The notes beneath the pieces are model-generated. The model had not been told where the DNA came from, ran no database searches, and saw only the letters and a list, made by a program, of their open reading frames with translations. DNA of 64,000 nt. It comes from Ceratodon purpureus (taxonomy: Eukaryota; Streptophyta; Bryopsida; Pseudoditrichales; Ditrichaceae). Each line of letters starts with the position of its first letter. The stretch's first letter is position 1. The stretch is from the NCBI GenBank assembly GCA_014871385.1, contig CM026427.1:5154988-5218987 (forward strand), written 5' to 3'. A program made the position numbers and the translations under genes. Positions 13,296-22,811 of the stretch are shown here, piece by piece.

Positions 13296-13400
13296 TCCAC
13301 CAAAACTAGCTCACAATCCACCAAAACTAACTCACAGTCATCCAAAACTATCTCACAGCCATCCAAAACTAACTCACAGTCATGCAAAACTAGCTCATGG
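13296..13400. repeat. 21-bp tandem repeat, five units
   Basis: Five consecutive 21-bp units of the form TCCACCAAAACTAACTCACA + G, differing at a few positions (CCACC/CATCC/CATGC and AACTAACT/AACTAGCT/AACTATCT). A partial sixth unit runs to about 13410. No open frame of interest uses it. It is a minisatellite rather than a CRISPR array: units abut with no spacers. Confidence 0.85.
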
Positions 13401-13483
13401 ACATGCAAAAATTCTCCATTTTTTGTCTCCACCTCTCTATTTTATTGCAACTCTACTGCATGCCTTTAAGATAATCATACACA

Positions 13484-13673
13484 ATTCCGTCCATGCACCC
13501 ATTCCCTTTCAAATGTCCTCACAGCAGAGATTTGATAACAAAAATCTAGAAGGGGGCGTGAATTGTTAATTGATCCATTCAAAATCCATAAGAGATAATG
13601 TCCTCTTCTAGATTTTAGTTGTCAAATCTCCGCCAGGAAGACACTTGAACCGCAACGGGTGCATGGACGGAAT
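13484..13673. mobile_element. 190-bp foldback (MITE-like) element
   Basis: The element begins with ATTCCGTCCATGCACCC (13484-13500) and ends with its exact reverse complement (13657-13673). Inside these 17-bp perfect ends the two arms stay complementary with mismatches for about 70 bp: AGATTTGATAACAAAAATCTAGAAG on the left answers CTTCTAGATTTTAGTTGTCAAATCT on the right. A short unpaired centre is left. It carries no coding sequence. Size and architecture fit a miniature inverted-repeat transposable element. I see no clear target-site duplication, so the superfamily is unassigned. The transcript would fold into a long hairpin. Confidence 0.7.
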
Positions 13674-13989
13674 CAGGTACGGTTACCTTAGGGCATTAAC
13701 GGTTTTTGGTTTCTCTACCTTATCTAGAGTGAAATATGGTACAATATTGTTGTCCAGCGGTACGCGGTACTACTCTGATGGCGCATTTGCATTAAATTTC
13801 GAAGCATTCTGCAGGCGTGGTTGATCCAGCACCTGTTCTGCACTGCTGCAGTGTACCGAGCTTTGCATCCAGCTCCAGCAGCAACTTGGCAGAGTCCGAC
13901 GCGATCAGCCATGATTTGGCAGAGCAGTACTGTATCCGAAGCTGACAAACAAGTTATCAGTATATCTAGACAGCAAAGAAACAAAACCT

Positions 13990-15290
13990 GTAGCAATGAT
14001 GGTGTTATTTGTTAAGGGGCATTACGTATTCAATTTAGATATCATTAGTTTGATTAAACATAATCTTCATTTGTTCACTTTAAATAGTTAATAGACATTG
14101 AAGAGTTTGGTGGTCTCTAAATTTATTTATTTTTCAAAAAAACTAGCTTTCAAGTAAAGAAGAATAGTAAAATTAGTTTTCAAAGGAAAGAATGATGATA
14201 AAAATTGTTTTATTTTATTTTAATTTGAGATCACCAAGCTCTTACACACCCAATATAGAGAAACAACTAGAATCTTTCATGCCTTCCAACTATTTAGAGT
14301 GAAATAATTAATATGGTAAAGTAAAATTGATGGTATCTTCTAAAAAATAAATGACTAAGCATAATCCTAATATGTCTCTCAAAACCCATGATAGAAATCC
14401 AACTTCCACTAGGATAATCAATTTCTCAAAAAAAAAAAAAAATCAAAATGATTTTTAAGGATTTCCTTTTTCTGATTAATTATTATATTTTTTTTCAAAA
14501 AGTGAATGTTTGGCCAGGAAGGGATGAACAATAATTTTGAGCTATGATTTTTTTCACTTTCAATATTATTCAATACAAAAGACACAACATTTTGAAATAG
14601 AAAATAGAAGAAATTATTATCTAATTTGTAATAATTTTGCAGCAAAAAAATCATGGTGTCATAAAAAAATTCTTTCTGATTTTACGTTTCAATATTTTAA
14701 ATGTAATCAATAGGAATCAAGCTTGGGGGAAAATTTCTAAGATTTTGATCAATTTGAATGCTTGGAATTTCATTGTCAAGTAGAAATTTGTTCAAAATTC
14801 AAGAACTAAAACTGCTTATTCAAATGGCTCATATTCTATGATCCCATAAGCACCAATTTAGTCTCAAACATTGAATGAAATACCATGAAAAATCAAATGA
14901 AATATTGTAAAACATCAAATGAAATACCATGAAAAATCAAATGAAATACCATGAAAAATCAAATGAAATACCATGAAAAATCAAATGAAATATTGTGAAA
15001 CATCAAATGAAATACCATTACCATTCATCAATAGCATGTTAGTTCACGCTTGGAAAAAAAATAAAAAAACTGAAAAGTAAGGTTCATCTGCCAAAATTTT
15101 AACTTTTGTATTTTATTTTCTCAAAAAGAATCACTAAAAGTAACCTGAAATTGATTTAAAATAGACAAATATCACAAAAAATAATTTCTCATATTTTTGT
15201 ACTTCAATCCTACAAATTTCTGTATATTTTTCTGGTTTTTTTTTTGTTTTTTTAAATTTATTTCAGAATTATTTATGAACGAACCAGCTA
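13990..15290. other. AT-rich block
   Basis: Markedly AT-rich DNA with homopolymer runs (A-run at about 14429-14443, T-runs near 14490 and 15240) and no coding frame. It contains the 22-bp tandem array listed separately. The composition contrasts with the coding regions and suggests heterochromatic or decayed repeat DNA. Confidence 0.5.
14873..15017. repeat. 22-bp tandem repeat with two unit types
   Basis: About six and a half units of 22 bp. All begin AAATGAAATA (the first begins GAATGAAATA) and continue either as CCATGAAAAATC (type A) or TTGTRAAACATC (type B). The order is A-B-A-A-A-B-A (last unit partial). The near-identity of the type A units implies recent unit amplification. Confidence 0.85.
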
Positions 15291-16696
15291 TGGCAGTGCC
15301 ATAGGTTTCCCAACGCATGTAGATCAGAATAGTCTGTTCAAGTTACTGACCTTCTTGAGTTACATCCACTGTAACTGCGGTCAGTTTCTTCCCAAATTGC
15401 AGAGGTGCAGGGATATGATTCCAGCCATCACTGTTGACCACTGTGCATCCTCCAGACTTCTGGGGACGAACGCAGCCTGCATTTGGCAAACTCTACACGA
15501 TGCCAATGGTGGTACCAGGATTTGGTTATCAAGATTAGAAATCAACTGCTACGAGAATGTCATGTAAAAAATATAACATCGAACTACTATTTTCTTCACG
15601 TGATTTATGAATGCTCATTTTAACCCGCACTAACTTACTGGACATTTATTTGAGTAGTTGGAATACAACTTTCTGTCATCATTCCTAAATGGCAGGGTAG
15701 TATTTGCAGTAGAATAAATAAACTGTTCTCTTGTAGCGAAAAGAAAAATAGAAGTTTGATAAATAGTTATAAATGTGTTTGAAACTCAAGATGAGAAAAT
15801 TATGCATCATCGAAGAAGACCCACCTGCCTCCACGTCAAAGATTCTACATATTCTGTACGTATCCTATTCTCGAAGTTAGTGCCGACGGTGGGAACAGTC
15901 TCACGCGCTTGTGTAAAATTCCGTATATAAATTATAAAAAAGGTGTTGTTTGTCGGAAAGGCCAGGTGACGCACAGAAATACTCATGAGCGAATCGAAAG
16001 GTTCGGCACAGTCTCCGATCTGTAACATGTAAACGATATGATTGTACCAGATGATTACATACGTGGAATATGAAGCAGCCGGATGTGTAATATCCACATT
16101 CCATAATTCTCAGGTTTGGCAAAGAAAGATAATCCCCGAAAGACAATGGTTACAAGGATTTTCAATAGTATGATCGGTTTGGTTACTGTGCATTTTATTT
16201 GTGTTCATACCATGTTGCTAAAATTCTTTAGAAGTGAGGATTCGGATACCTGATTACGTGAGGACAATTCAGTAGAATATCTCCCATTGTACGAGTGATA
16301 TGCCTGACACAGAGATAGCGGTTACAGGCAATCAGAGATACAGGATCAGGAACCGAACAACCCGTACTGAATGGCAGAGAATACTATCTCACATATGCAC
16401 AGAGTCACGTGTGAAGTGGGTTCATTTCCGAAAATCAAAGTTGCATGAAAGTCATTCCGTACTGAGAGTCTCGACGAGGCAGATGCGCAAAATTACTGGC
16501 AATTTACTGACACCAGCACGCTGCCAACAAGAGACCCTCCAAAATATGGTAGAGACAGCTGAAGAATGGCGACAAGGATTAACCACCCGAAAATGTTCTT
16601 CTATCTACAGTCTCTTGAAGAACTGTCAGCTTAGAGATGGATCTTTTACTCCAAGGATTCTTGTCCAGAGTCTCACAAAAACAACTCTACAACTAC
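15291..16696. other. Non-coding; includes the cyclophilin 3' flank
   Basis: No supported exon. The right-hand part, immediately below 16697, is expected to hold the 3' UTR of the minus-strand cyclophilin gene. A short GC-richer patch at 15290-15560 has an open frame but no recognisable protein. Confidence 0.4.
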
Positions 16697-17215
16697 CTAG
16701 AGTTGTCCGCAATCCTTGATCATGACTGGCTTCTTCGTGGTGCCGCTGGAGGAACCGTACTTCTCAATCTCCTGCACCACGTCCATGCCCTGCACGACCT
16801 GACCGAAAACGCAGTGCTTGCCATCCAACCATGGGGTTGCGACGGTGCACAAAAAGAACTGCGATCCATTGGTGTTGGGACCGGCGTTAGCCATGGACAG
16901 CACTCCGGGTCCGGTGTGCTTCCTGATGAAGTTCTCATCGGCGAACTTCTCTCCGTAAATCGACTCACCTCCAGTGCCGTTGCCCCTGGTGAAGTCTCCT
17001 CCCTGGCACATGAACTGCGGGATCACACGGTGGAACTTGGACTCCTTGAAGTGAAGGGGCTTCCCGGACTTCCCCTTGCCCTTCTCTCCGGTGCACAGAC
17101 ACCGGAAGTTCTCTGCGGTCTTCGGGGTCGTATCGGCATACAACTCCATCACAATACGGCCGGCATTGTTACCACCGATGGTGATGTCAAAGAAAACCTT
17201 GGGGTTGGGTGCCAT
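16697..17215 (-). CDS. Cyclophilin, cytosolic single-domain peptidyl-prolyl isomerase
   Basis: 172 residues beginning [15 protein letters not shown], one complete cyclophilin-type PPIase domain with an uninterrupted coding frame. The catalytic and cyclosporin-binding landmarks are visible: [16 protein letters not shown] (Arg and Phe of the active site, Gln, Met), [20 protein letters not shown], the tryptophan in [12 protein letters not shown], and the C-terminal DCGQL. The seven-residue plant insert KGKSGKPL is present, which marks the plant cytosolic CYP18-1/ROC group. These enzymes isomerise Xaa-Pro bonds and assist folding. An in-frame ATG seven codons upstream (17236) is less likely, because an acceptor (GTACAG at 17230-17225) places it in a leader intron. 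No targeting signal is seen. Confidence 0.95.
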   Translation of the reverse strand: MAPNPKVFFDITIGGNNAGRIVMELYADTTPKTAENFRCLCTGEKGKGKSGKPLHFKESKFHRVIPQFMCQGGDFTRGNGTGGESIYGEKFADENFIRKHTGPGVLSMANAGPNTNGSQFFLCTVATPWLDGKHCVFGQVVQGMDVVQEIEKYGSSSGTTKKPVMIKDCGQL

Positions 17216-17224
17216 TGCGAAAGT

Positions 17225-17845
17225 CTGTACACTCATAACACATCAAAAAATATATCAGTCCCTGGATCCACTACAAGTAGCAGAAGTTACGTTCACATTT
17301 CCAATAAACTCTCATCGCGCTAACTACATATCAAAACTCCAGATAGCGAAAAACAAGGAGAGAAAGAAAACAATTAAAAAAAATCACATGCACAACACTA
17401 ACATCAAACATGCACACAAACTCACAGAAACATGCACACAAACTCACAGAAACATGCACACAAACTTACAGTAACATCTTCACTCTCTCCAACTCAAAGA
17501 TGGAAGTACGATAAAAAAAAACGCAAGAAAAAATGTAGAAAACACTACAAACAACGCTCCCTCTATTTTTCCACAACTACCACAACACACCACCCCTCTA
17601 AAAAGAACTACAGATGCCATAAAAACCAAAACCGCATGCCTCTCGACCACCTGCACATATTCTCTCATAACCTAATCAAACAAAAAAACTCACAGCTACA
17701 TAAAAACCTCAGAAAAGCACAACCCAACCATGCACCTCATCTGCAAAAGAAATCAGCACACCACACAGACCAGTCCCGCAAACTCACCGTAACGAACTCA
17801 TTCAACCCCAGATGCAGAAAAGAAAGAAAGGATAAGAATGCGCAC
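17225..17845 (-). other. Leader intron of the cyclophilin gene
   Basis: On the minus strand a donor CCAG|GTGCGC (exon ending at 17846) and the acceptor GTACAG|ACTTTC (exon starting at 17224) bound a 621-bp intron in the 5' UTR, nine bases before the start codon. Leader introns are frequent in highly expressed plant genes. The intron contains the 22-bp triplicate listed next. Inferred from splice signals only. Confidence 0.6.
17406..17471. repeat. Three 22-bp tandem units in the leader intron
   Basis: Three abutting copies of AAACATGCACACAAACTCAC + AG. The third has one change (CTTACAG). On the transcribed minus strand these are GT-rich (CTGTGAGTTTGTGTGCATGT), so each copy presents a donor-like GTGAGT. 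Confidence 0.85.
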
Positions 17846-17958
17846 CTGGAGAGGACCGCGACGACGGAGACGATAGGAAGGCGATGCAGGCGATGCGGTG
17901 ATACAGCGAATGCGAGAGTGAGGCTGGAAAACACAGAAAGTCTGGCGATGGCGAGAAG

Positions 17959-17964
17959 CTTATA
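17959..17964 (-). promoter_or_regulatory. TATA box of the cyclophilin gene
   Basis: TATAAG on the minus strand, within CGCTTATAAGCTT, lies about 115 bp upstream of the inferred leader-exon donor. This allows a first exon of about 85 bp. No competing TATA motif is nearby. The start site is inferred. Confidence 0.5.
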
Positions 17965-18074
17965 AGCGATGCCTGCAATGCAAACTCACACACACACGAG
18001 GGAGGCTTTTTGGGAGCTATCTAGGAGTGTTGTAGAACTGAGGGGTGAGTATGTTGGATAGAGGTAGATAGTGA

Positions 18075-18300
18075 GAATGGGTTTGGGGGACCGTGGGATC
18101 GCCGTTATTTGGAGCGATGCGCGGGGGGTGCCACGTGGGCCCTAGGGAGGGAGGGGATGAATGTGGAGCGTGGATGAGGGTGGATGGGGGTTTGTCGGAT
18201 GTGGGGAAAAGATCTTGGGGGAGCATGCCTGGGAGTTTGGGTCTGTTTTGGGGGCGAGGGGGTGTTTTCTGGGGGTTGTGAGTTGGGAGTGGTTGCTTTT
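18075..18300 (+). promoter_or_regulatory. G-run-rich stretch with a G-box
   Basis: About 225 bp in which the plus strand carries many runs of three to six G and few C-runs, giving several possible G-quadruplexes. A CACGTG G-box sits at 18132-18137, about 170 bp upstream of the cyclophilin TATA box. A regulatory role is inferred from position. Confidence 0.4.
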
Positions 18301-18399
18301 CTGGGTTTGGAGGCTTCTGATCTTTTGGGGGTTCCCTGTGTTGTGTTCCCATCATCAATGCAATGTTTTGTAGGAGGGTATCATGGTGGAATTATATGG

Positions 18400-20540
18400 A
18401 AAACGAAATTTTTAAAGAGAAAAACGCTTCGAAAAGTAAATACATTCTATGATATGGGGAAATGGAATTCAAAATATAGAAGTTGTGGTATGTGATTTAG
18501 ACTTTTTGTTCATTATGAAAATATTTTTTCTTTGTTTGAGTTTTGTATCATTGTATATTTTCTTTGAGCAACCTTGTTGGTCATTTTTGTGTAAGTTTGA
18601 GATAATAATATGCTATAAAATATCTGTAATAATTGAGGGCTTATTAGGGTCATTAAAATGCAATTTGGAGCTTTGATTTTTTCATTATTTGTCCAAATTC
18701 CATTTTTTGTCACTATCTAAATTGAAAATGTAGTATTCATCTCATGAAGTTCATTTTCTAGTAAAGATACTCAATATTAAATGAAAATCAGACATCAAAG
18801 ATTAAGGTTAAGTGGAAATCAACATGTCTTTTAACCATTCATGGATTCGTGATTTTTAAACTACAATCCATTTATATTTCAACTATACTTACTTGTTTTT
18901 GGTCCAAACCGTCGTTCCCCCAAGGTGGTCAAAAATGGATGTTTTGGATTTTGGAACCTCCAAAGCCGGCTGGATTTTTAGGGGTTAACATCCAAATTTA
19001 TAACTCACACCACTTAGTACATCATAAATCTATATATATTCTTTAAATTGTTTTGTCAAAAACTATACAATTTCATAAAGATTCATTCCTTTATTAATGC
19101 TCGTCGTTCAAGGATCAATAACGTATACAAAGCTTCACAATGCAAATCAATAATCGTAGAAGTAGCTAAATTTTACTTTTACAAAAAAACTACTATAATA
19201 CTATAATTGTTACATCTGCTAAAGAAATAAATGAAAATAAATTGACTTCTAGCCAAAATTCATAAGATGCTATAAGTTTGTAGCAACTTCATGACATAAA
19301 TTTCCATGGATATCATCATGGTACGACCTCTAATATTTCAAGGGTATTGCAGAATAACATAGAATTATCACGTGGAATACATTGACCACATAGCAAAAGT
19401 AACTAAGGGCGAGTTTGAATTTTGACCAAACTTCAACAAGAAATGCGTCCTAACCAATGAAATTATAGAAATGCATAAAGTTCTTCCTCTCGACTTCGTG
19501 CTAAAGACAGAAGTCCAAAAGACATTGCCTTAAAAAGAATCTACGTTGCAGCACTTTAAGGAAATTATGGCGCCAAAAGTATGGCCTCTCGAGCAATATT
19601 TGGATCAAGCATTTTGCTCGATCCAAATTTCCGTCAAGCGGCCAAATTTTTTTTTCATCAAAATATGGACAAGAAGGCAAAGCTCTTCGCCTATTAAGAG
19701 CTAGTTATGCTCAACAGCCTTTAATGAACCTTTTGACAATCATTGGCATTACATCAATGCTAGTCCAAAAATAAGCTGAACTTTAATCAGTCATAACTTT
19801 GTCATAACAATGTATATTTTGCTGAAATTTTTTCTACACATTCTTCATTAGTTTCTACACCTTCCCTATTTTCTTCAATTTTCAATAAATGCTTAGATAT
19901 TCAAATCATAACTCTTGGCCTTTGGACTTCTCCTTTGAGCCGTCACACTAGGACCAACCAAAGGCTTCAAGAGGATTATTTTAATATACATTTTTAGTCC
20001 AAAGGCTTGTCTTCTCGTCCTAGTTTGGGCCAGGGATGCTTCTCCTCTTGACTTTGACCCACTTTGAACAAGCCTTAACATTTATGGGAGGAAAACGTAA
20101 AATCACCACAACCGCCAAAATCACCACCCTAATATGATCCCACCAACCTCCAGAATCTTTAAAAGCGAATCGTCAATCTTCATTTGGAGGACTAATTTGC
20201 TTATTGGTCACCTTATTAACGGGTGAACTCTCTTAATCATAGAATACGGTTTTGGATTCAATGGTGAGCAAAATTGAGGACCACTGTTATTGCTGGTAGG
20301 AAATTCTAAGTTTGAAATGGGTCACATAGTACTTTACACTTTGAGATTTTCTATAAAATTGAGAATTACAAATTTCATAATACAAATTTTTGCATTCCTC
20401 ATAGAATCCTATTTTGAAGATTAGAATATTTTTTAAAGAATTTTTGAATGGCTAAATAAAGGCCAGATTGCTTAAATCGGTGGTTTTAGGTGCACATACC
20501 ATATGTGGAAGGTATCATCCTGCGCTAATGTCATAAAATG
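18400..20540. other. AT-rich intergenic stretch
   Basis: AT-rich DNA with no coding exon on either strand. It separates the divergent cyclophilin (minus) and eL36 (plus) genes. I see no terminal repeats or known element in it. Confidence 0.45.
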
Positions 20541-20559
20541 GTTATGGGATCACTGATAC

Positions 20560-20567
20560 AAACCCTA
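20560..20567 (+). promoter_or_regulatory. Telo-box upstream of eL36
   Basis: AAACCCTA at 20560-20567, about 320 bp before the eL36 start. This motif is typical of plant ribosomal-protein and translation-gene promoters. Related TTAGGGTT copies occur near 20805 and, after the gene, near 21250 and 21365. Confidence 0.5.
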
Positions 20568-20889
20568 CTTTCTAGGTCCATACAAATGAAATTGGAAACG
20601 AAAGAAACAGCCACCAGCAACACTCGCCATCGCTCCGCAAAAACAAATTCATCACACAACGCGGAAACATCATCCACAACACCACCACATTCATCCTCCT
20701 AGAGCAGCCATCCCGGTGTCTGCAGACCGGCTCGTTCGTGACACATTCATCGACGGGGACGGGGCATTCATCCAGTGGGAATGGGGGTTGGGGGAGGACA
20801 AAGGTTAGGGTTGGGGGCGAGGAGGGTCTCTTTCGCAGGCGATCGCAGAGCCGCCCAAGCACAGACGCAACTCACTCGACCTCGCAGCG

Positions 20890-21222
20890 ATGGCGCCGTC
20901 CGTGGTCAGCAACGGGATTGCCGTCGGGCTCCACAGGGGCCACCAGGTCACCAAGCGCGACATCGCCAAGCGCCCCTCCGCCAACAAGGGCAAGCTCGGC
21001 AAGCGCACCTCCATGGTGCGCAAGCTCATCCGCGAGGTCGCCGGATTCGCCCCCTACGAGAAGCGGATCACTGAGCTGCTCAAGGTTGGCAAGGACAAGC
21101 GCGCGCTTAAGGTCGCCAAGAGGAAGCTCGGCACTCACTTGCGTGCCAAGCGCAAGAGAGAGGAGATGACCGGCGTTCTGCGCAAGATGCGTGCTACTGG
21201 TGGAGCTGAGAAGAAGAAGTAA
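20890..21222 (+). CDS. RPL36: 60S ribosomal protein eL36
   Basis: A 110-residue, strongly basic protein ([18 protein letters not shown]...GAEKKK), full length for plant eL36 (about 108-113 aa). The conserved core is clear: GLNKGH-like [54 protein letters not shown] and RAKRKREEM. eL36 is a structural protein of the large ribosomal subunit. The ATG context (GCGATGGCG) is good and the coding sequence has no intron, whereas several flowering-plant eL36 genes are interrupted. Upstream CT/AG-rich leader and telo-box motifs fit a housekeeping promoter. GC content of the coding part is high compared with both flanks. Confidence 0.95.
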   Translation: MAPSVVSNGIAVGLHRGHQVTKRDIAKRPSANKGKLGKRTSMVRKLIREVAGFAPYEKRITELLKVGKDKRALKVAKRKLGTHLRAKRKREEMTGVLRKMRATGGAEKKK

Positions 21223-22811
21223 GGAGGGGGTTTTTTCTCTTTCGGATTTTATTAGGGTTAGAGGACTCTGTTCTTTGAGGTGAGCGGGGAGTTTGTTTTG
21301 GCCTTGCAAGACATTAGAGAGGCTCCGCTGTTTCACGCATACGGTGTGTGGGGTTTTGGATTTTAGGGTTTATTCATTTGTGTAATCTAGGGTTAGGTAC
21401 CTGCCTGCGTACCTTTGCCTGTGCTTTTAACTGAATATTCCACATTACTGGATGGTGTTTTGGACATTTGCATCTTCAATGGAACTCACGTCTTTCTTGT
21501 CTTGAAAATGTGTTTCGTCGATTATGTGTAGTTTTGATTCGTTTATGTGTTTAGATGTTGATTAATCTGGCATGAGCTGGCGCGGGAATGGCTGCTCACA
21601 CAGTGGATTGGATTGTCCAGTGTTACGATGTTGAGCACTCAGGTTTGCACTGGGCTGGTATATATTTGTACGGATTCATGTGTAATTGGAGTTGCGTAAT
21701 TCTGTTTTTTTAGGGCAGGTAAAGCATATGGTGCCGTGTTTTTAATTTTTTGCTGTGACAATAATCCGCAGTTTCAATTCGTCGTTGAGAATATTGACAT
21801 TATAATCTTCAGGTGTAACCTGAATAATTGGTGGTACATTCTGTACATAGTCTAGGAATGAGCCGCAGTCAGTTGAGAGTTGAGATCGTGCTGGTAGTTG
21901 AAACTTTAAATAGATGGGACACTCTTGTTAACCTGATTCGCTCGAACCTTAACACCTTCATGCGAATTTGAAGTTAGTTTTATACGCAATTAATGTATTG
22001 TATACCATTCTAGGTGAACGATTTAACATCTTATGTGTAGGTATTAGTGACAAAAGGGCTCCAATTGAATCTTATTTTCATGTACTCTTACTCGACGTTC
22101 TGTGAATGGAAGGTACTTAGCAGTGTAACTCCGTAAAAAACACACATACCATCTCTAGGTCTGTTACCAATCTTGTGGAGTCAAATCATCTGCAAGCAGT
22201 CGAATCGTGGTTGTCTAGGCCGCATTTATTCTAAGAAATCACATAAGCATGAACACAAAAGTAGGAGGTGTTCACGAGATACACATCACTCGGATGTAGG
22301 TGTTGTAGTTACGAATCTAATCTGCACTGTATACGTTCTATGTCCACTATTTGAGCAGTGAACCTGGCTTATGGATAGCCCCCCTTGAACAATGCTATCA
22401 CTTGTCTCCGAAATCACCTTTGGGCGAGACAAAAACAAAGGGCTCACATATCTATCATGATTGAGCAGTTAGCAAGAGAAGGGTTGAATGGTAGCAAGTA
22501 AGAGTCATTGATGTACAATATACTGGACAAAAACCGTAGAGACTTCGTATTCAATTTCGCTACCACTGCAGCGACAAGATCTTTCAAATTTGCATCCACG
22601 GATGTGAATGCGAACACAGTCTAGGTCTGCTAATCCAGCTGAAGCTACTAAAGAACTGTACATGATATTGAATTGGTGTCTCTATTCTAAATGAAAGCGA
22701 TCGCTCTTTAAATTGTGGGCATATCTGAGAGCTTGGAACGGTTTGATCCGCCAACGTAGAATCAAATAATGAAATAGAACATCAACTCAGACTAAACGAA
22801 ATTAAATTTAC
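21223..22811. other. Non-coding between eL36 and invertase
   Basis: 3' UTR of eL36 (T- and G-rich, ending perhaps near 21450), then intergenic DNA, then the 3' flank of the minus-strand invertase. No exon is supported on either strand. Confidence 0.45.

Noticed and set aside
13296-15017. Possible CRISPR-like arrays (21- and 22-bp repeats)
   Set aside because: The units abut without unique spacers, the DNA is plant nuclear, and no cas genes are present. They are minisatellites.
20872-21336. A 154-codon minus-strand frame opposite eL36
   Set aside because: It is the antisense shadow of a clear, conserved ribosomal protein gene.
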